Of a DNA stretch of 34,233 nucleotides, positions 1 through 10,159 are shown one piece after another. This DNA is from Chara braunii (taxonomy: Eukaryota; Streptophyta; Charophyceae; Charales; Characeae), in assembly GCA_003427395.1 (NCBI GenBank), contig BFEA01000639.1, positions 651,103-685,335 of the forward strand, given 5' to 3'. The position numbers and the translations under genes were made by a program. The number at the start of each line of letters is the position of its first letter. The first letter of the stretch is position 1. A model generated the notes under the pieces. It did no database searches, was not told where the DNA came from, and saw only the letters and a program-made list of their open reading frames with translations.

Positions 1-20
1 GGGGGGGGGGGGGGGGGGGG
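1..20. repeat. poly-G run at window edge
   Basis: Twenty uninterrupted G residues open the window, followed by A and four more G. It may be a scaffold or contig edge, or a sequencing no-signal artefact. Nothing biological can be claimed. Confidence 0.7.
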
Positions 21-921
21 AGGGGCATTTGAGGTCCCTCCAGGTATGGGCTGAACCCCTGCTTCGGTCTGAGGCATCTGCGCTCTGCTGTGATCGGGAG
101 GGGCTGGATCTTTATGGACCCTATCTTCCTGTGGAATTCTGTGATTGCCTCCTATTGGCGGTGGATACGAATCTCTGGCTGTATCTAGCCCCCTTGTGCC
201 CTGTGTTTGATCCTTCTCTCGGCCGCGCATCTGACCCCTTGTCCTTGTTGTCCCATTTTCTCCTTCTTTATCCTCCTTCTTCAGATTCTTGTCACATTCC
301 TTTGTTTCGTGACACACATACTATTTACAGTACTTACAGTACGGCGTGTTGCTGTCTACCAGGTCTGCAGTAAGGGGTTCAAAGCCGAATTGGACTTGGA
401 TCTGAGAACAAAAGTTGGTCTCCGAGCCAGGTTCCAACCCAAATTTGAAGTTCGCAAAGTGTGGGAAATCCTCATTGTTGATAGGATCAAAATCCTTTAC
501 CACTTTCCCAATAGCCTGATCAATAAGAGAACACATGGGCCAATATTGGCGCTAAGCTTTGCGCACGCAACGCGACAGGCTCGCGATCGCGATAGCGCCA
601 GCGACTGCACAAGGGAAGGTGCCGTGTGGGAAGGTGGGGTGGTTGAGGAAGGGCGACGAAGGACCGTATGCCGGCTGGGCACGGAGGACAACACAGCGAA
701 GAAGGGGCAAGCCATAGCCGACTCCGGTAAAGGGAGGAGAGGGATCAAGAGGGAAGAACGAAGGTGGGCGCGGCAAGCAGCGGTGGGCGCTCCGTGATGA
801 GGGTGGGGATCCGCTAATTGGCAATACAGCCGAAGAGACAGAGTAATGACCTCACTACAACGGGAGACAATGCCAGCGTGAGAACATGCGATACGTCAGT
901 GAGTTTGCTCCCCTTGGGGCC
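21..921. other. unassigned sequence, no gene recognised
   Basis: No recognisable protein family, RNA gene or clear repeat was found. A plus-strand frame is open from 207 to 797 (196 codons), but its product begins with a hydrophobic Leu/Phe/Cys-rich stretch and ends in a basic low-complexity tail with no known motif. Overlapping frames on both strands are open over similar lengths, so openness alone is weak evidence. It could be a retroelement 3' UTR or unique intergenic DNA. Confidence 0.5.
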
Positions 922-943
922 CCGTATCAGGAGACTGATACGG
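922..943. repeat. perfect 9-bp hairpin
   Basis: CCGTATCAG, loop GAGA, then CTGATACGG. It sits about 100 bases before the C-rich tandem region that precedes the LINE ORF1, so it may lie at or near the element's 5' boundary. No function is claimed. Confidence 0.6.
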
Positions 944-1040
944 TGGAGGAGTACGACTTACGACTGACGCTCTCCACGACGACCAGAAGACAAGGGCGAG
1001 CACGACGATGCAACAGTTGACACAACATCCGACAGGCGAC

Positions 1041-2225
1041 TTGCATGATAAGCTGGTAACACGACCCCGACGACCCCATCTCCACCTTACCCGTCCCACC
1101 CCTGGTTGCGACCCTCCCGCCATCCATCCCGTTCCAAGCCTCCTTGGTCCCGACCATCTCCCGGCCCGACTCCCCATCCAAACCCCCCTATCTCCCCCGT
1201 GATCCCGACTACCCCCCGTATCCTCATCCCCCCCGCGATCCCGACCATCCTGTCCCAAGCTTCCTTGGTCCCGACCATCTTCCGTCTCCGTCCCCACTTC
1301 ACCTTCCGCGATCCCGACCTTCCGTCTCCGCCCCGATCGCCTGCTCCGACCCCGATCCCCTGATTACCCCGGTCCCGACTGATATCCACGTCTCCCCCGT
1401 GCCCCCTCCTCCTCCATCTCCTCCGCAATCTCGTCCTCCACCCCCGACCATCCGCCCCCCCCTACGCACTCTTGTCCACACACCTTCCATGATCCCGACC
1501 GTCACCGCTTCACTTTCCGCGTCACCACGTACTGTCCAGATCCCGCCACAACCTGATCCCGCCCCCGATCATCTGCTCCGATCCCGACCCCCTTGATTGC
1601 CCCTGACCAAACTGATCCTGACCACGCCCCCTCCCCTGTGCTCGTCCTCACATCCTATGCGATCCGCCCACCTCCCGCGATCCCGACCTTCCGTCACCGC
1701 CCCGATCGCCGGTCTGATCCCGATCCCCTGATCACCCCGGCGCCCCCCCCCTGTACCCTCGTCCTCACACCCTCCGCGATCCCGCCCACCGCCCGTCACC
1801 GCTTCACCCTCCACGATCCCGACCTTCCTTCACCGCCCCGATCACCTGCTCCGACCCCGATCCCCTGATCACCCCAGTCCCGAATGATATCCCCATCTCC
1901 CCCGTGTCCCCCCCAACTCCATCTCCTCCACAATCCCGACTATACCATCCCCCATCTCCACCCCCGACCATCCTCCCCCTCCGCATTCTTGCCCACACAC
2001 CTTCCGGGACCCCGACCGTCACCGCGCGATTGCCGGCCCCGATCCCGATCCCCTGATCACCCCGGTCCCGACTGATTCTAACCGCACCCCCGTCTCCGAC
2101 GGCCAGCCCCGCCCACACGCGCCCCCCCCAGCTCCAGTCCCGCCTCCCGATCCGATCCCATTCCAGCCAAACCCCGACCCCGCCTTCCCCTATCCCGATC
2201 ATTCACATCATCCTCTCCGATCATC
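1041..2225 (+). repeat. C-rich degenerate tandem repeat, possible LINE 5' UTR
   Basis: This 1.2-kb tract is strikingly C-rich and G-poor on the plus strand, built on variants of 'GATCCCGACC' and 'CCCCGATC'. Two long copies are clear: about 1301-1510 and 1802-2024 share the same order of landmarks (TTCACC, GATCCCGACCTTCC, CACCTGCTCCGACC, CCCCTGATCACCCC, CACACACCTTCC). A shorter unit starting CCAAGC(C/T)TCCTTGGTCCC recurs at about 1137 and 1255. It ends about 25 bases before the first plausible ORF1 start at 2251. Open frames within it give Pro/Arg/Ser-rich low-complexity products and I do not treat them as genes. Its position suggests a monomer-type LINE 5' UTR/promoter, which is inference. 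Confidence 0.6.
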
Positions 2226-2250
2226 ACCCACCTTTCTGCGCCTGGACATC

Positions 2251-2846
2251 ATGGTGAACGGTAAGAGCAACAAGACGCAGGTTTGTCACCAGCGTGCTCA
2301 CAGGAAAATGGATTCCATGCTCCTTTACAGGGGGGTGGCGAGGCACTATGCCCAAAACCGGTTATTAGAGGACAAGGGAAGGGTGAGGGAGATCAAGATG
2401 AATGAGATGAACAAGGAGCATCCTCAGATGCCAGGAATGAACACTCAGGGAAACCAATCAGAAAGGGAGGAATCACAATCCATCAGCAACACGCACCCAG
2501 GGTCCACCAGCTCAGCCACTCACAGCTCATCTGCCAAAACCTAGGCAGAAAGAGTAAAAGGGCCACGACCCCAGGACACCATCACAATTCAGCGTAGGAA
2601 GAATGGGGGCAGCGAGGGAGGAGAGGAGGAGGAATGGAAGATTCCCTTGAGGAATCTAACGACTGCGGGGGGCCTTCTTTCTGTCCCGCCTCCTGTCTTC
2701 CACCGAAAAAAAGATTCTACAGCAAGCAGGCAAAACTACAGTTGTTAGAGCACTTCCAGAGGACGCTGTTAGGACGAGAGATGCTCTGTACACCACTCAT
2801 GCGAGCAATTGGGCATTCCACGATGATGCGGCCTTCAAATCCATGA
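2251..2846 (+). pseudogene. LINE ORF1 N-terminal remnant
   Basis: An open frame from ATG 2251 to 2544 (97 codons) encodes a basic, polar, Gln/Asn/Ser-rich peptide, and a second short frame runs 2634-2846. Neither has a recognised domain. They are assigned to ORF1 only by position: downstream of the C-rich tract and upstream of the ORF1 core. Low-complexity polar N termini are common in LINE ORF1 proteins. Stops separate this part from the core. Confidence 0.4.
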
Positions 2847-3379
2847 ATGATAAAGTGGGGTGGATCAAAGAGCGCTTAACAACATTTAAAGGATCCCCTG
2901 CGAATGCTCGGGAGATGTTCCTGATTCAACCTGTTTCAGCCTCAGTTATCACCATCCTGAGCGTTGCGGAAGAGGATCAAAAAACAATGGATAGTTGGAA
3001 ATCTCTCCGCTGCGACAGATCAGAAGTTCGCATCTACCCCTGGGCCACTCCGAAACCACAACGACCAGAGGAGCTCAGGGAGCAGATGATGAGGGAGCAA
3101 TTTTGGGTGGAGTTCCGTCACATCCCGGTCGAAATCCAAGCTGCATTCGTTCAGGATTTCGCTGAGAAATACGACGTGGTGGACTTCATCAACCCGCTTC
3201 CCCCGCATATGGCCCGTAGAGATGCTTACCTAATGTTGGCCATCAATCTCGCAGATGACCATATCTTCTCGATTGATGATGTCATTCCCTTCTGTGTGGC
3301 GGGAAAACTACATCGGATCCACACCGCTCACAAACTCAGGCCATGGTGCTTTAAGTGTCAGGCCTATGGCCAACACTGA
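2843..3379 (+). pseudogene. LINE ORF1 core (nucleic-acid-binding region, truncated CCHC knuckle)
   Basis: A 178-codon frame. Residues 61-67 (EVRIYPW), 87-95 (FWVEFRHIP) and the stretch to about 125 resemble the RNA-binding-like N-terminal region (DUF4283 type) of plant LINE ORF1. The last residues, WCFKCQAYGQH (168-178), form the first three ligands of a CCHC zinc knuckle, and the frame then stops at TGA 3377-3379. A downstream Cys is available only in another frame, so a frameshift or stop has hit the knuckle. ORF1 proteins bind element RNA in the ribonucleoprotein. The family call is fairly secure; the fine domain name is inference. Confidence 0.65.
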
Positions 3380-3385
3380 CACATT

Positions 3386-4081
3386 ATGTTCTCGCCACCT
3401 TCTCGCACAGCCAAGCCCACTGGACGACTTAGGAAAGATCCCTTTGAAGAATCCAGGTGGCGGACTGTTGACCCGGGATATGAAGGCTGGGCCTACGTTG
3501 ATGCACCAGGTGGGAAGGGCGGGGAGATTACCGGTTGGTCTTGGGAAGGGCAGGGAGATCGGCGGCCGGGGTCTCAACCGCCAGCAACGTGGACTCCTCC
3601 CAAGGCCCTGGAAGCACACTTAAATCCCCCCCATGCAAAGACCAAAAAGCAGGAATCTTGGGAGGTGGTAGGAAGGAGGAATAAGGCATCGCAGAAAACG
3701 ACGTTGGAAAATAAGGCAAACACTAAAGACAATCGTTTTGCTTGCCTGGAGGATAGCAGGAAGAAGCTGGGACAGGAAGGTAAGTCGGATCAGGACGGCC
3801 AGAAACAGATCCCCAACGACGACCTGAAAGAACTTGACCAAGCAAAAGAAAAGGAGGTGGTCCCAGGGGGAAACCCGACCCAAAGCAGTGATTGTACGCA
3901 GCAGCTACGGGACACTCTTGCTACGCCACCCCTAGGGAACACAATTAAGGATACGATAAAGGACGCAACATCGGATTGCGCAACAGTATCAGGGGAGGGG
4001 GGGGTGATTGAGATGGATGTAATTAGGGGACAACACACGCAACACCTACAAAACCATCAAGGGACGCGGTTGAAGCAGTAG
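3386..4081 (+). pseudogene. LINE ORF1 C-terminal region
   Basis: A 231-codon frame beginning just after the broken zinc knuckle. It contains SWEVVGRRNK (91-100) followed by NRFACLED (116-123), the 'W-x-V-V-x-R ... N-R-F-x-x-L' layout common near the end of plant L1 ORF1 proteins. The rest is highly polar (Lys/Asp/Gln-rich) without a fold I recognise. It is in a different frame from the core at 2843-3379, consistent with a frameshift in one ancestral ORF1. Confidence 0.55.
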
Positions 4082-4108
4082 GCGAGGGGGAATTAAGTCA
4101 CTCCGTAG

Positions 4109-5169
4109 GTGCAACAAGCACAACGAGTACAACAACTGCAGCAAAGGCCCCGTCTGCCTGAACAAGAACAACACCAGGCTCCTGCCTCTCCGCAACAAGC
4201 GGAACAAGGGGAAGCACGACCACCGTCCCCTGATTTTTGCTCTGACGCCTTTGGAGCACAGCAGATGGAAGTGGACACTTCCCCTCCTCCCCCTGATGTT
4301 GAAATGGAGGAGCCCCCTCAGGACCCAGCAGACCCCGACGCCCCTCCCCATGAAATGGGCCTGGATCAGAAAATACAGGTGGTGGCAGTTTTGATACTGA
4401 AACACCTCCAATCAGACTGCCTAGTTGAAGGGGAGGAATACTGGGATAAGTCTTATGTCAAACTGGTGGGGCTTCTGAATAACAACCCCTCACTGAGGAC
4501 TGCACTAACATCCGGCCCCCTTCCCCATCTGACGTGGGCCGAGGCCTTCCAACGGATCTTGGCTGTTGTTCGGAGCCGTTTCCGCCCCCCCTCAGCAGCT
4601 CATCACTCCGCGCAGAAAGAGCACAACCAATCGACACAGCCGAGGCGAGGGGAGCAGAACTGTCAGACGAGGGGATGACCTCACGAAGACTCAAATTAAG
4701 GCAACTTATTGAATGGGGTCTTTTCGAGCTGCCACTCTCTAAGCCAAATGCAGTATTAGTAATTCCCCTAAGAAAGACGAAAGGAAAATGGGAAGTGGGC
4801 CTTTCCCCCGTGGGGGAGTACGGGGGCGTAACATTGCAAGGCTGGGATTTCGCGCCCCAGGGAGGTGATCAGGGAGAAAGGGCTAGGATTTTCTCCAGCC
4901 AAATGACCGCCTTTATCCCTAAGCATTACGCCCCTTAGGCAAGTGCAGGTTTGAGATTCGAGGCTTGTTGCGATGAGCAGATGGCCAAAAACGATCTCTA
5001 CCTGCTCTTCGAACCCAACAAAGCTGCCAACCTAGGATGGTACAGTCACAACGCTCTCCTGGACGTGCAGTGTGTAAAAATAAAAGCCAGTGAATATTGG
5101 TCCGAGGATGATGTGTGCAGATGCCTGTGCTGTATGGTGCGGAAGAAGATTTTACAGCTAGACAAATGA
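4109..5169 (+). pseudogene. unidentified coding-like segment between ORF1 and ORF2
   Basis: Three consecutive plus-strand readings: 4109-4678 (189 codons, Gln/Pro/Glu-rich N terminus, then a segment with VAVLILKHLQ and YVKLVGLLNN that looks helical), 4534-4938 (its later part contains LRQLIEWGLFELP and KGKWEVGLSPVGEYGGV), and 4951-5169 (ANLGWYSHNALLDV, two CxxC-like Cys pairs near the end). They change frame from one to the next. Their position suggests a long ORF1 tail or an extra ORF. I do not recognise a family; it is not the APE domain, which starts at about 5281. Confidence 0.4.
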
Positions 5170-5212
5170 GACATCAAGAAATGACATCCACTAAGGGATG
5201 TGTCACTAAGCA

Positions 5213-6133
5213 ATGGACGATCTAGATATACTATACGGTAGGAACCCGGCTTGGAAAAAATGTGTTGCTTCTGCCGACCTGGATCTTCGTTCCCTTAATG
5301 TGAACGGTTTGGCATCAAGCAAGCCAGAAAAACACCAGGCTATCTGGGATCAACTCAAAGGCATAGGGGGTAGGCGGTGGCCGAATGTAATCTGTATACA
5401 AGAAACCCATCTGCAAAACATCCCGGATCACAAGAGAGCTCACAATCTAGCCTGACCACACACGGCTATAAGAGCTCACGCTCCAACACCGGGCTCTGTC
5501 GGGGTTGCAATTTGGATACCCCCGGATTCTAGATTTCAACCAGTTCACTGGGCGGTGGACGAAGCGGAGGGGCGATGGGCCTCTGTCCTGGGAATGTTGG
5601 AACTAGAACTTCTCTGTATTATTTGAATATACTCACCTAACTCAGTCCGAGAAAGGAGGGAGTTCTTGGGGAGGATTGGAATGCAAATCCCAGAAGGTAT
5701 TCCATTAATCATAGCAGGCGATTTCAATGCGACCCCGAATAAGACTTTGGATAGATGGGATCCCCAATAATCTCCCTCCTTCGCTGCAATGGAGGATGAG
5801 CAAATGATAGCAGACCTCTGCGAGTCACTCTCAGTCTTCGATACATTTCGACGTCTGCATCCTCAAACGCGAGCATTCACATGCATTCGAGACAGTAATC
5901 CGACGTGCCTATCCAAGTCTCGAATAGATCTTATTCTGCTGTCTAACGACCTCGAAGGTGCTCTGCGGTGGTCAATGATTCTCCCCCGCATTCCGCACCC
6001 GAGTCTTGATCATAAGACATGCGGCATTATACTAACAATGCAGAAAAGGCCGGATCAAGGGTCAGACTTCTATAAACTCAATACCTCCTTACTCAATGAC
6101 TCATCCTTCTCGCATATGATTCGGCACGAATGA
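5213..6133 (+). pseudogene. LINE ORF2 apurinic-like endonuclease domain, broken
   Basis: Three fragments show the ordered motifs of the APE/EEP nuclease that nicks target DNA for target-primed reverse transcription. Fragment 1 (5213-5455): SLNVNGL (27-33) and ICIQETHL (60-67, with the metal-binding Glu). Fragment 2 (about 5681-5770): IIAGDFN, with GDFN at 5717-5728. Fragment 3 (5789-6133): SRIDLILLS (44-52) and SLDHKT (72-77, catalytic His region). Stops and frame changes separate the fragments, so no functional nuclease can be made. Motif order and spacing make the family call strong. Confidence 0.75.
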
Positions 6134-6175
6134 GAGTTCTGGCGCAAACAAAAACACCTTTTCGATTCCTATCTT

Positions 6176-6673
6176 GTGTGGTTCAATAACGGCCTAATCT
6201 TTCTAGCCAGAAAGTGTAAGGAATTCTCCAGAGCCAAAGCGGCTCTACGGCAGCATCTCGAAATGACCACCCATAGTGAATTATTAGCCCTGGAGAGGCA
6301 AGCAGAATCTAGACATCAAACCTCAGAGCAAGATTCCCAACATCTTATCACCTCCATCCAGAATCTCAAAAACCAACTCCTACAATATGCCTTACATAGA
6401 TGGCAAGGAATCAGAATCAGAGGGAAAATGGCTAAACTTACTTACGAAGCCTCAATGGATACGCATTTTTTCTCTTTAGCTACCGCACAGACGCGGCGGA
6501 CGGTCATCGAAGCTTTGTTTGACCCAAATAATAACAATATCATCGCCACAGACACGGCGCATTGTACCCTAATCACCAGAATTTTTTTTAAACAACTTTA
6601 CACCTCCAAAATCCCTTCATCCACTAAGGAAGGAAGGACCCGCGAAATACAAGACTTCTTACTCCCAACTTAA
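6176..6673 (+). pseudogene. LINE ORF2 linker between APE and RT
   Basis: A 165-codon frame rich in Lys, Gln, Glu and Leu with heptad-like stretches (about residues 20-60), followed by FFSLATAQTRRTVIEALFDPN (split as FFSLATAQTRR and VIEALFDPN) and a segment ending in a stop just before the RT frame. Plant L1 elements carry a similar helical linker with an 'FF...' motif between the two enzymes. The stop TAA overlaps the ATG of the next frame by 1 base, which reflects a disruption of one ancestral ORF2. Confidence 0.6.
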
Positions 6674-7605
6674 TGGATCGACATATTTCCCCTCAGCAGC
6701 GGGATAATCTGGAGATGGCACTTACAAAGGAAGAAATATGGACTGCGCTCCTCCAAATGAAGGAAGATAAAACTCCTGACATAGATGACTTCCCCAAAGA
6801 ATTTTGGGAATCTATGTGGTCGGACCTCAGTGCCGACCTATGGGAATATTACCAAAAGGTATGCGAGACCGGGGAAATGGGAGAGACCGTGGGGAAAGGG
6901 GTGCTATCTCTTCTATACAAGAAAAGTGACAAAATGAACATTAGGAACTATAGACCCATTACGATGCTCACGGTAGTATATAAAATGCTTTCGAAAGCGC
7001 TGGCCAACCGCATGGCGACAGTATTGGAAGAGGTCATTCACCCAGCCCAAACCGGGTTTATGTCCGGCACGAACATCCAAGAAAACATCCTGCTGGTTAA
7101 CGACGTGGTCCAGCAAGCCAATGCGGCTATTATCTTTATAGACTTCGAAAAAGCTTACGACCACGTAGACTGGGAATTTCTAGACATGTGCCTGGATAAA
7201 ATGAACTTTGGTCTAGCATTCCGGCGCTGGGTTATGATCCTCCACAATAATGCCACCACCTGTGTCCAGGTCAATCATGGGTTGGTGGCGCTGCCATTTG
7301 AGCTCCAACGGTCGGTGAGACAAGGGGATCCCATTGCCCCTTACCTCCTTTTAGTGATCATGGAGGCATTATCAGCCAACCTACGCCAAAACAAAGACCT
7401 CACACGAATCAGAATATCGAATATCCTCAATGAAGCAATACCTATCTGTTCCCTATTTGCAGATGACCTTACCATAACGGTAGAGGCGACAACGGCCAAC
7501 ATGGAAGAAATCCAGCACCTTATGCATAAATTATGCCACCTACCGGATATGACTATTAAACCATCAGTACCTCGCACAACTATAAAAAAAAGTTGTGGCC
7601 GTTAA
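6673..7605 (+). pseudogene. LINE ORF2 reverse transcriptase core
   Basis: A 310-codon frame with the classic non-LTR RT motifs in order: KTPDIDDFPKEFW (33-45), MNIRNYRPITML (88-99), HPAQTGF (123-129), FIDFEKAYD (155-163, catalytic Asp157), RQGDPIAPYLL (216-226) and FADD (262-265, catalytic Asp264 and Asp265). The catalytic residues are intact. The usual KAPGPDGF box is degenerate (PDIDDF). The frame dies soon after FADD, where the sequence passes into the inserted array, so thumb and zinc-finger parts are cut off and resume at about 9 kb. It is the most securely identified domain in the window. Confidence 0.92.
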
Positions 7606-7796
7606 CGCGCCGCAACTTTAGGGGGTCGGGAGCGGCTTGGCATGGCAATGGGGCAGAAAGTTGGTGGCCCCATGGGAACCTCCCACAAGGACTGCAAGAT
7701 GTCCTTGTGGTATACAATGTGGAAACGCGCGGGCAGTGGTAGGAAAGAGGGAAAAGAAGACAAAAAAGAAAACGGACGTGGAAAAACAAAGAGATC
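7606..7796. other. transition between RT core and repeat array
   Basis: It has no LINE-like protein motif in any plus-strand frame. It contains a 9-bp hairpin (CACAAGGAC ... GTCCTTGTG, about 7685-7710) and an A/G-rich run leading into the first T-tract. It may be LINE remnant or part of the inserted material; the exact insertion point cannot be placed. Confidence 0.4.
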
Positions 7797-8830
7797 TTTT
7801 TTTTTTTTTTTTTTTAATAATGTATCTGGCTTCACTTCTGCACCGAGTCATATGAATCTGAGGGCAATCACGTTCAGATGCTGGTATCTCGTTTCCCACT
7901 TTTTTTTTTTTTTTTTGGGGGGGGGGGGAAAGGTTGTTGGCTGTTTGTGCACTTGCTCCCCGTGACAGACGGGGAACATTCATTGCCTCAGCTCCCAAAG
8001 AGACTGTAACGTTGCAAATTCGATTCACGCATCTGGCTTGACTTCTTCACGAAGTGGGATAAATCTTAGGGCAACAACGTTCAGATGCAGGTTGCTCGTT
8101 TCCCCCTTTTTTTTTTTTTTTTTTTTGGGAGCCTCAACTTTCAGAGATGTATCTGTCTTAACTTCTGCACGAAGTGGGATGAACCTTAGGGCAATCACGT
8201 TCAGATGCATGTTTCTCGTTTCCCGTTTTTGTTATTTTTTTCTTTTTTAGGGAAGAACTCCGAAGAAGATCGTTGGCTGTTTGTGCACTTGCTCCCCGTG
8301 ACAGACGGGGAGCATTCATTGCCTCAGCTCCCAGAGAGACTGTAACGTTGCAAATTCGAATCATGTATCTGGCTTCACTTCTGCACGAAGTGGGATGAAT
8401 CTTAGGGCAATCACGTTCAGATGCAGGTTTCTTGTTTTTCCCCTTTTTTTTTTTTTTTTTTTTTGGGGAGCCTCAACTCCCAGAGAGACTGTAACGTTGC
8501 AAACTAGAATCATGTATTTGGCATCACTTCAACACGAAGTGAGGTGAATCTTAGGGCAATCACATTCAGATGCAAGTTTCTTGTTTCCCCCCCCTTTTTT
8601 TTTTTTTTTTTGGGGAAGAACTTCGAAGAAGATGGTTGGCTGTTTGTGCACTTGCTTCCCGGCACAGACGGGGAGCATTCATTGCCTCAACTCCCAGAGA
8701 GACTGTAACGTTGCAAATTCGAATCATGTATCTGGCTTCACTTCTGCACGAAGTCATATGAATCTTTGGGCAATCACACTCAGATGCAGGTTTCCCATTT
8801 CCCCTTCCCCCCGCCTTTTTTTTTTTTTTT
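7797..8830 (-). repeat. alternating short/long array of poly(A)-punctuated repeats
   Basis: Seven T-tracts (starting about 7797, 7900, 8106, 8226, 8441, 8597 and 8817) delimit six related units of about 103, 206, 120, 215, 153 and 222 bases: strictly short, long, short, long, short, long. Every unit carries a core like GGGCAATCACGTTCAGATGC next to a T-tract. Long units add a block with a stem-loop (CTCCCCGT ... ACGGGGAG) and TTGGCTGTTTGTGCACTTGC. Read on the minus strand, each unit ends in CCCC plus poly(A), like a retroposon, and a short plus a long unit resembles a dimeric SINE. It lies antisense inside the LINE. Open frames with poly-Lys or poly-Phe here are shadows. Confidence 0.85.
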
Positions 8831-8901
8831 GAAGAAGAAGATCCTTCACGGGAGCCTTCTGCACGAAGTGGAAACAAGAAAACGAAGGTCTGTTTGTGTT
8901 C

Positions 8902-8957
8902 CATCTGCTGGCAGCAGGTCCGGCATAAGGGGCGGTACCTGCTTGCAGCAGCAGATG
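8902..8957. repeat. imperfect inverted repeat beside the array
   Basis: CATCTGCTGGCAGCAGGT (8902-8919) is followed after 16 bases by ACCTGC...CAGCAGCAGATG (8936-8957). It lies between the last T-tract unit and the point where LINE ORF2 resumes. It may mark the edge of the insertion. Confidence 0.5.
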
Positions 8958-8984
8958 TCCCATATTTTTCCCACTCCCCGCAGG

Positions 8985-10159
8985 CTCGGCAAAAATTGGC
9001 GCGCAGGGAAAAATAAGGATAGGTCCTCAACAACCGGTAGGTACTGGTGGTTTAATTGGGGACAGAAGACTACGGGGTGGTGGATGCACCACCATGGGGG
9101 CAGACCTCCGAAAAACCCACGAATCACATGGCTAACCCCTGATGACCCCCTTAGAATTCTGGGGGCACTAATTACCGCTAAACGAAGGCCAGCATCTAAT
9201 GACGAGTGGCTGACTGGACCAGCACAAGTTAAATTTGAAAAATGAAACAATAAGCGTACGTCCATTTTTGGGCGAGCACTCGTAATCAACAATGTGGTTC
9301 TGGCCACACTCTGGTACAAGGTCATCCTATAGCCGACGAGTAACGGGGGGCTCATAGCACTCAAACAACAGTTAGCGGCGTTCTAATGGAGGAGAGACAA
9401 CAACAACACCCATGCGATAAGCCGTGTAGCATGAGATTCAGTGATCGAACCTCCGGCCACACAATTCCAAGCACTTTCAATTCGCTGGCTTCAACACATT
9501 ATTTTTTCACCGACCTCCCCATGGGTCCCCCTTGCCCTGGCACAAATCTCTGACCTTGCCCCAAATCCCCGCCTGAGATTGACCCCTGTATATGGTTGGA
9601 GGACAGGTACTGGAGGTTAACTAGGAAATACAGAAACGGGGACCCCACAAACAAATTCTGGATACGTCTTATACGTACATGGAGGAAACTCCCCCCTCCT
9701 TACAGGCCGACACCTGAAAGATGGGAGGAAATATACCGGCAACCCTTATTTGGCAACCGTCTAATAACGGATTCCGGGGGGCGGGTGCGGAATGCCTCGG
9801 ACTCCCCATGGAAGGGATGGGTGAAATATGGTGTACGAAGGGTTGGGAACCTCTAGGACATAGAGGAAAGGGATTGGAAGAGTACCGACAGGATACGAGC
9901 AACACTACGGTACTGCCACTTCACTGAGAAGGCATTGGAGGAATTGATCGACAACTTTCCCCTTCATTGGTACACCACCCTTTGAAAAGGGCCCTGTGTA
10001 AAGGAAGGTGACTGGGTGGGGCTAACAGACCGTGAACAGGAAGGGGGTCACATACACCTCGCCGACCAGTCACACATACTTATAGGAGTCTTTTCCGTTC
10101 TGAAGGACGAGGAACTATGATGTAAACAACAACCCTTCATATGGAAGAATAAAAAATAG
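8985..10159 (+). pseudogene. LINE ORF2 thumb/connection region, heavily broken
   Basis: The first part is open to 9245 and contains ITWLTPDDPLRILGALIT, which corresponds to the 'W..L.P...RYLGxPI' thumb motif that follows FADD in plant L1 RTs. After the stop at 9243 the homologous region continues through many stops and frame changes (for example a piece at 9596-9856 with FWIRLIRTWRKLPPPYRPTPERWEEIYRQP, written here only to show W/R/P-rich connection-type sequence is present). It reconnects to the zinc-finger part at about 10160. Assignment rests on position and the thumb motif. Confidence 0.6.

Noticed and set aside
1106-1868. Proline-rich ORFs (85-150 codons)
   Set aside because: They come from the C-rich tandem tract; several frames are open at once and there is no domain.
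8342-8372. Possible tRNA B box (ATTCGAAT) in the repeat units
   Set aside because: It departs from the GGTTCGAANCC consensus and no A box or cloverleaf was found at the right distance.
7797-8830. CRISPR-like regularly spaced array
   Set aside because: The units alternate in length and are homologous throughout; the homopolymer tracts are not spacers, there are no cas genes, and the DNA looks eukaryotic.
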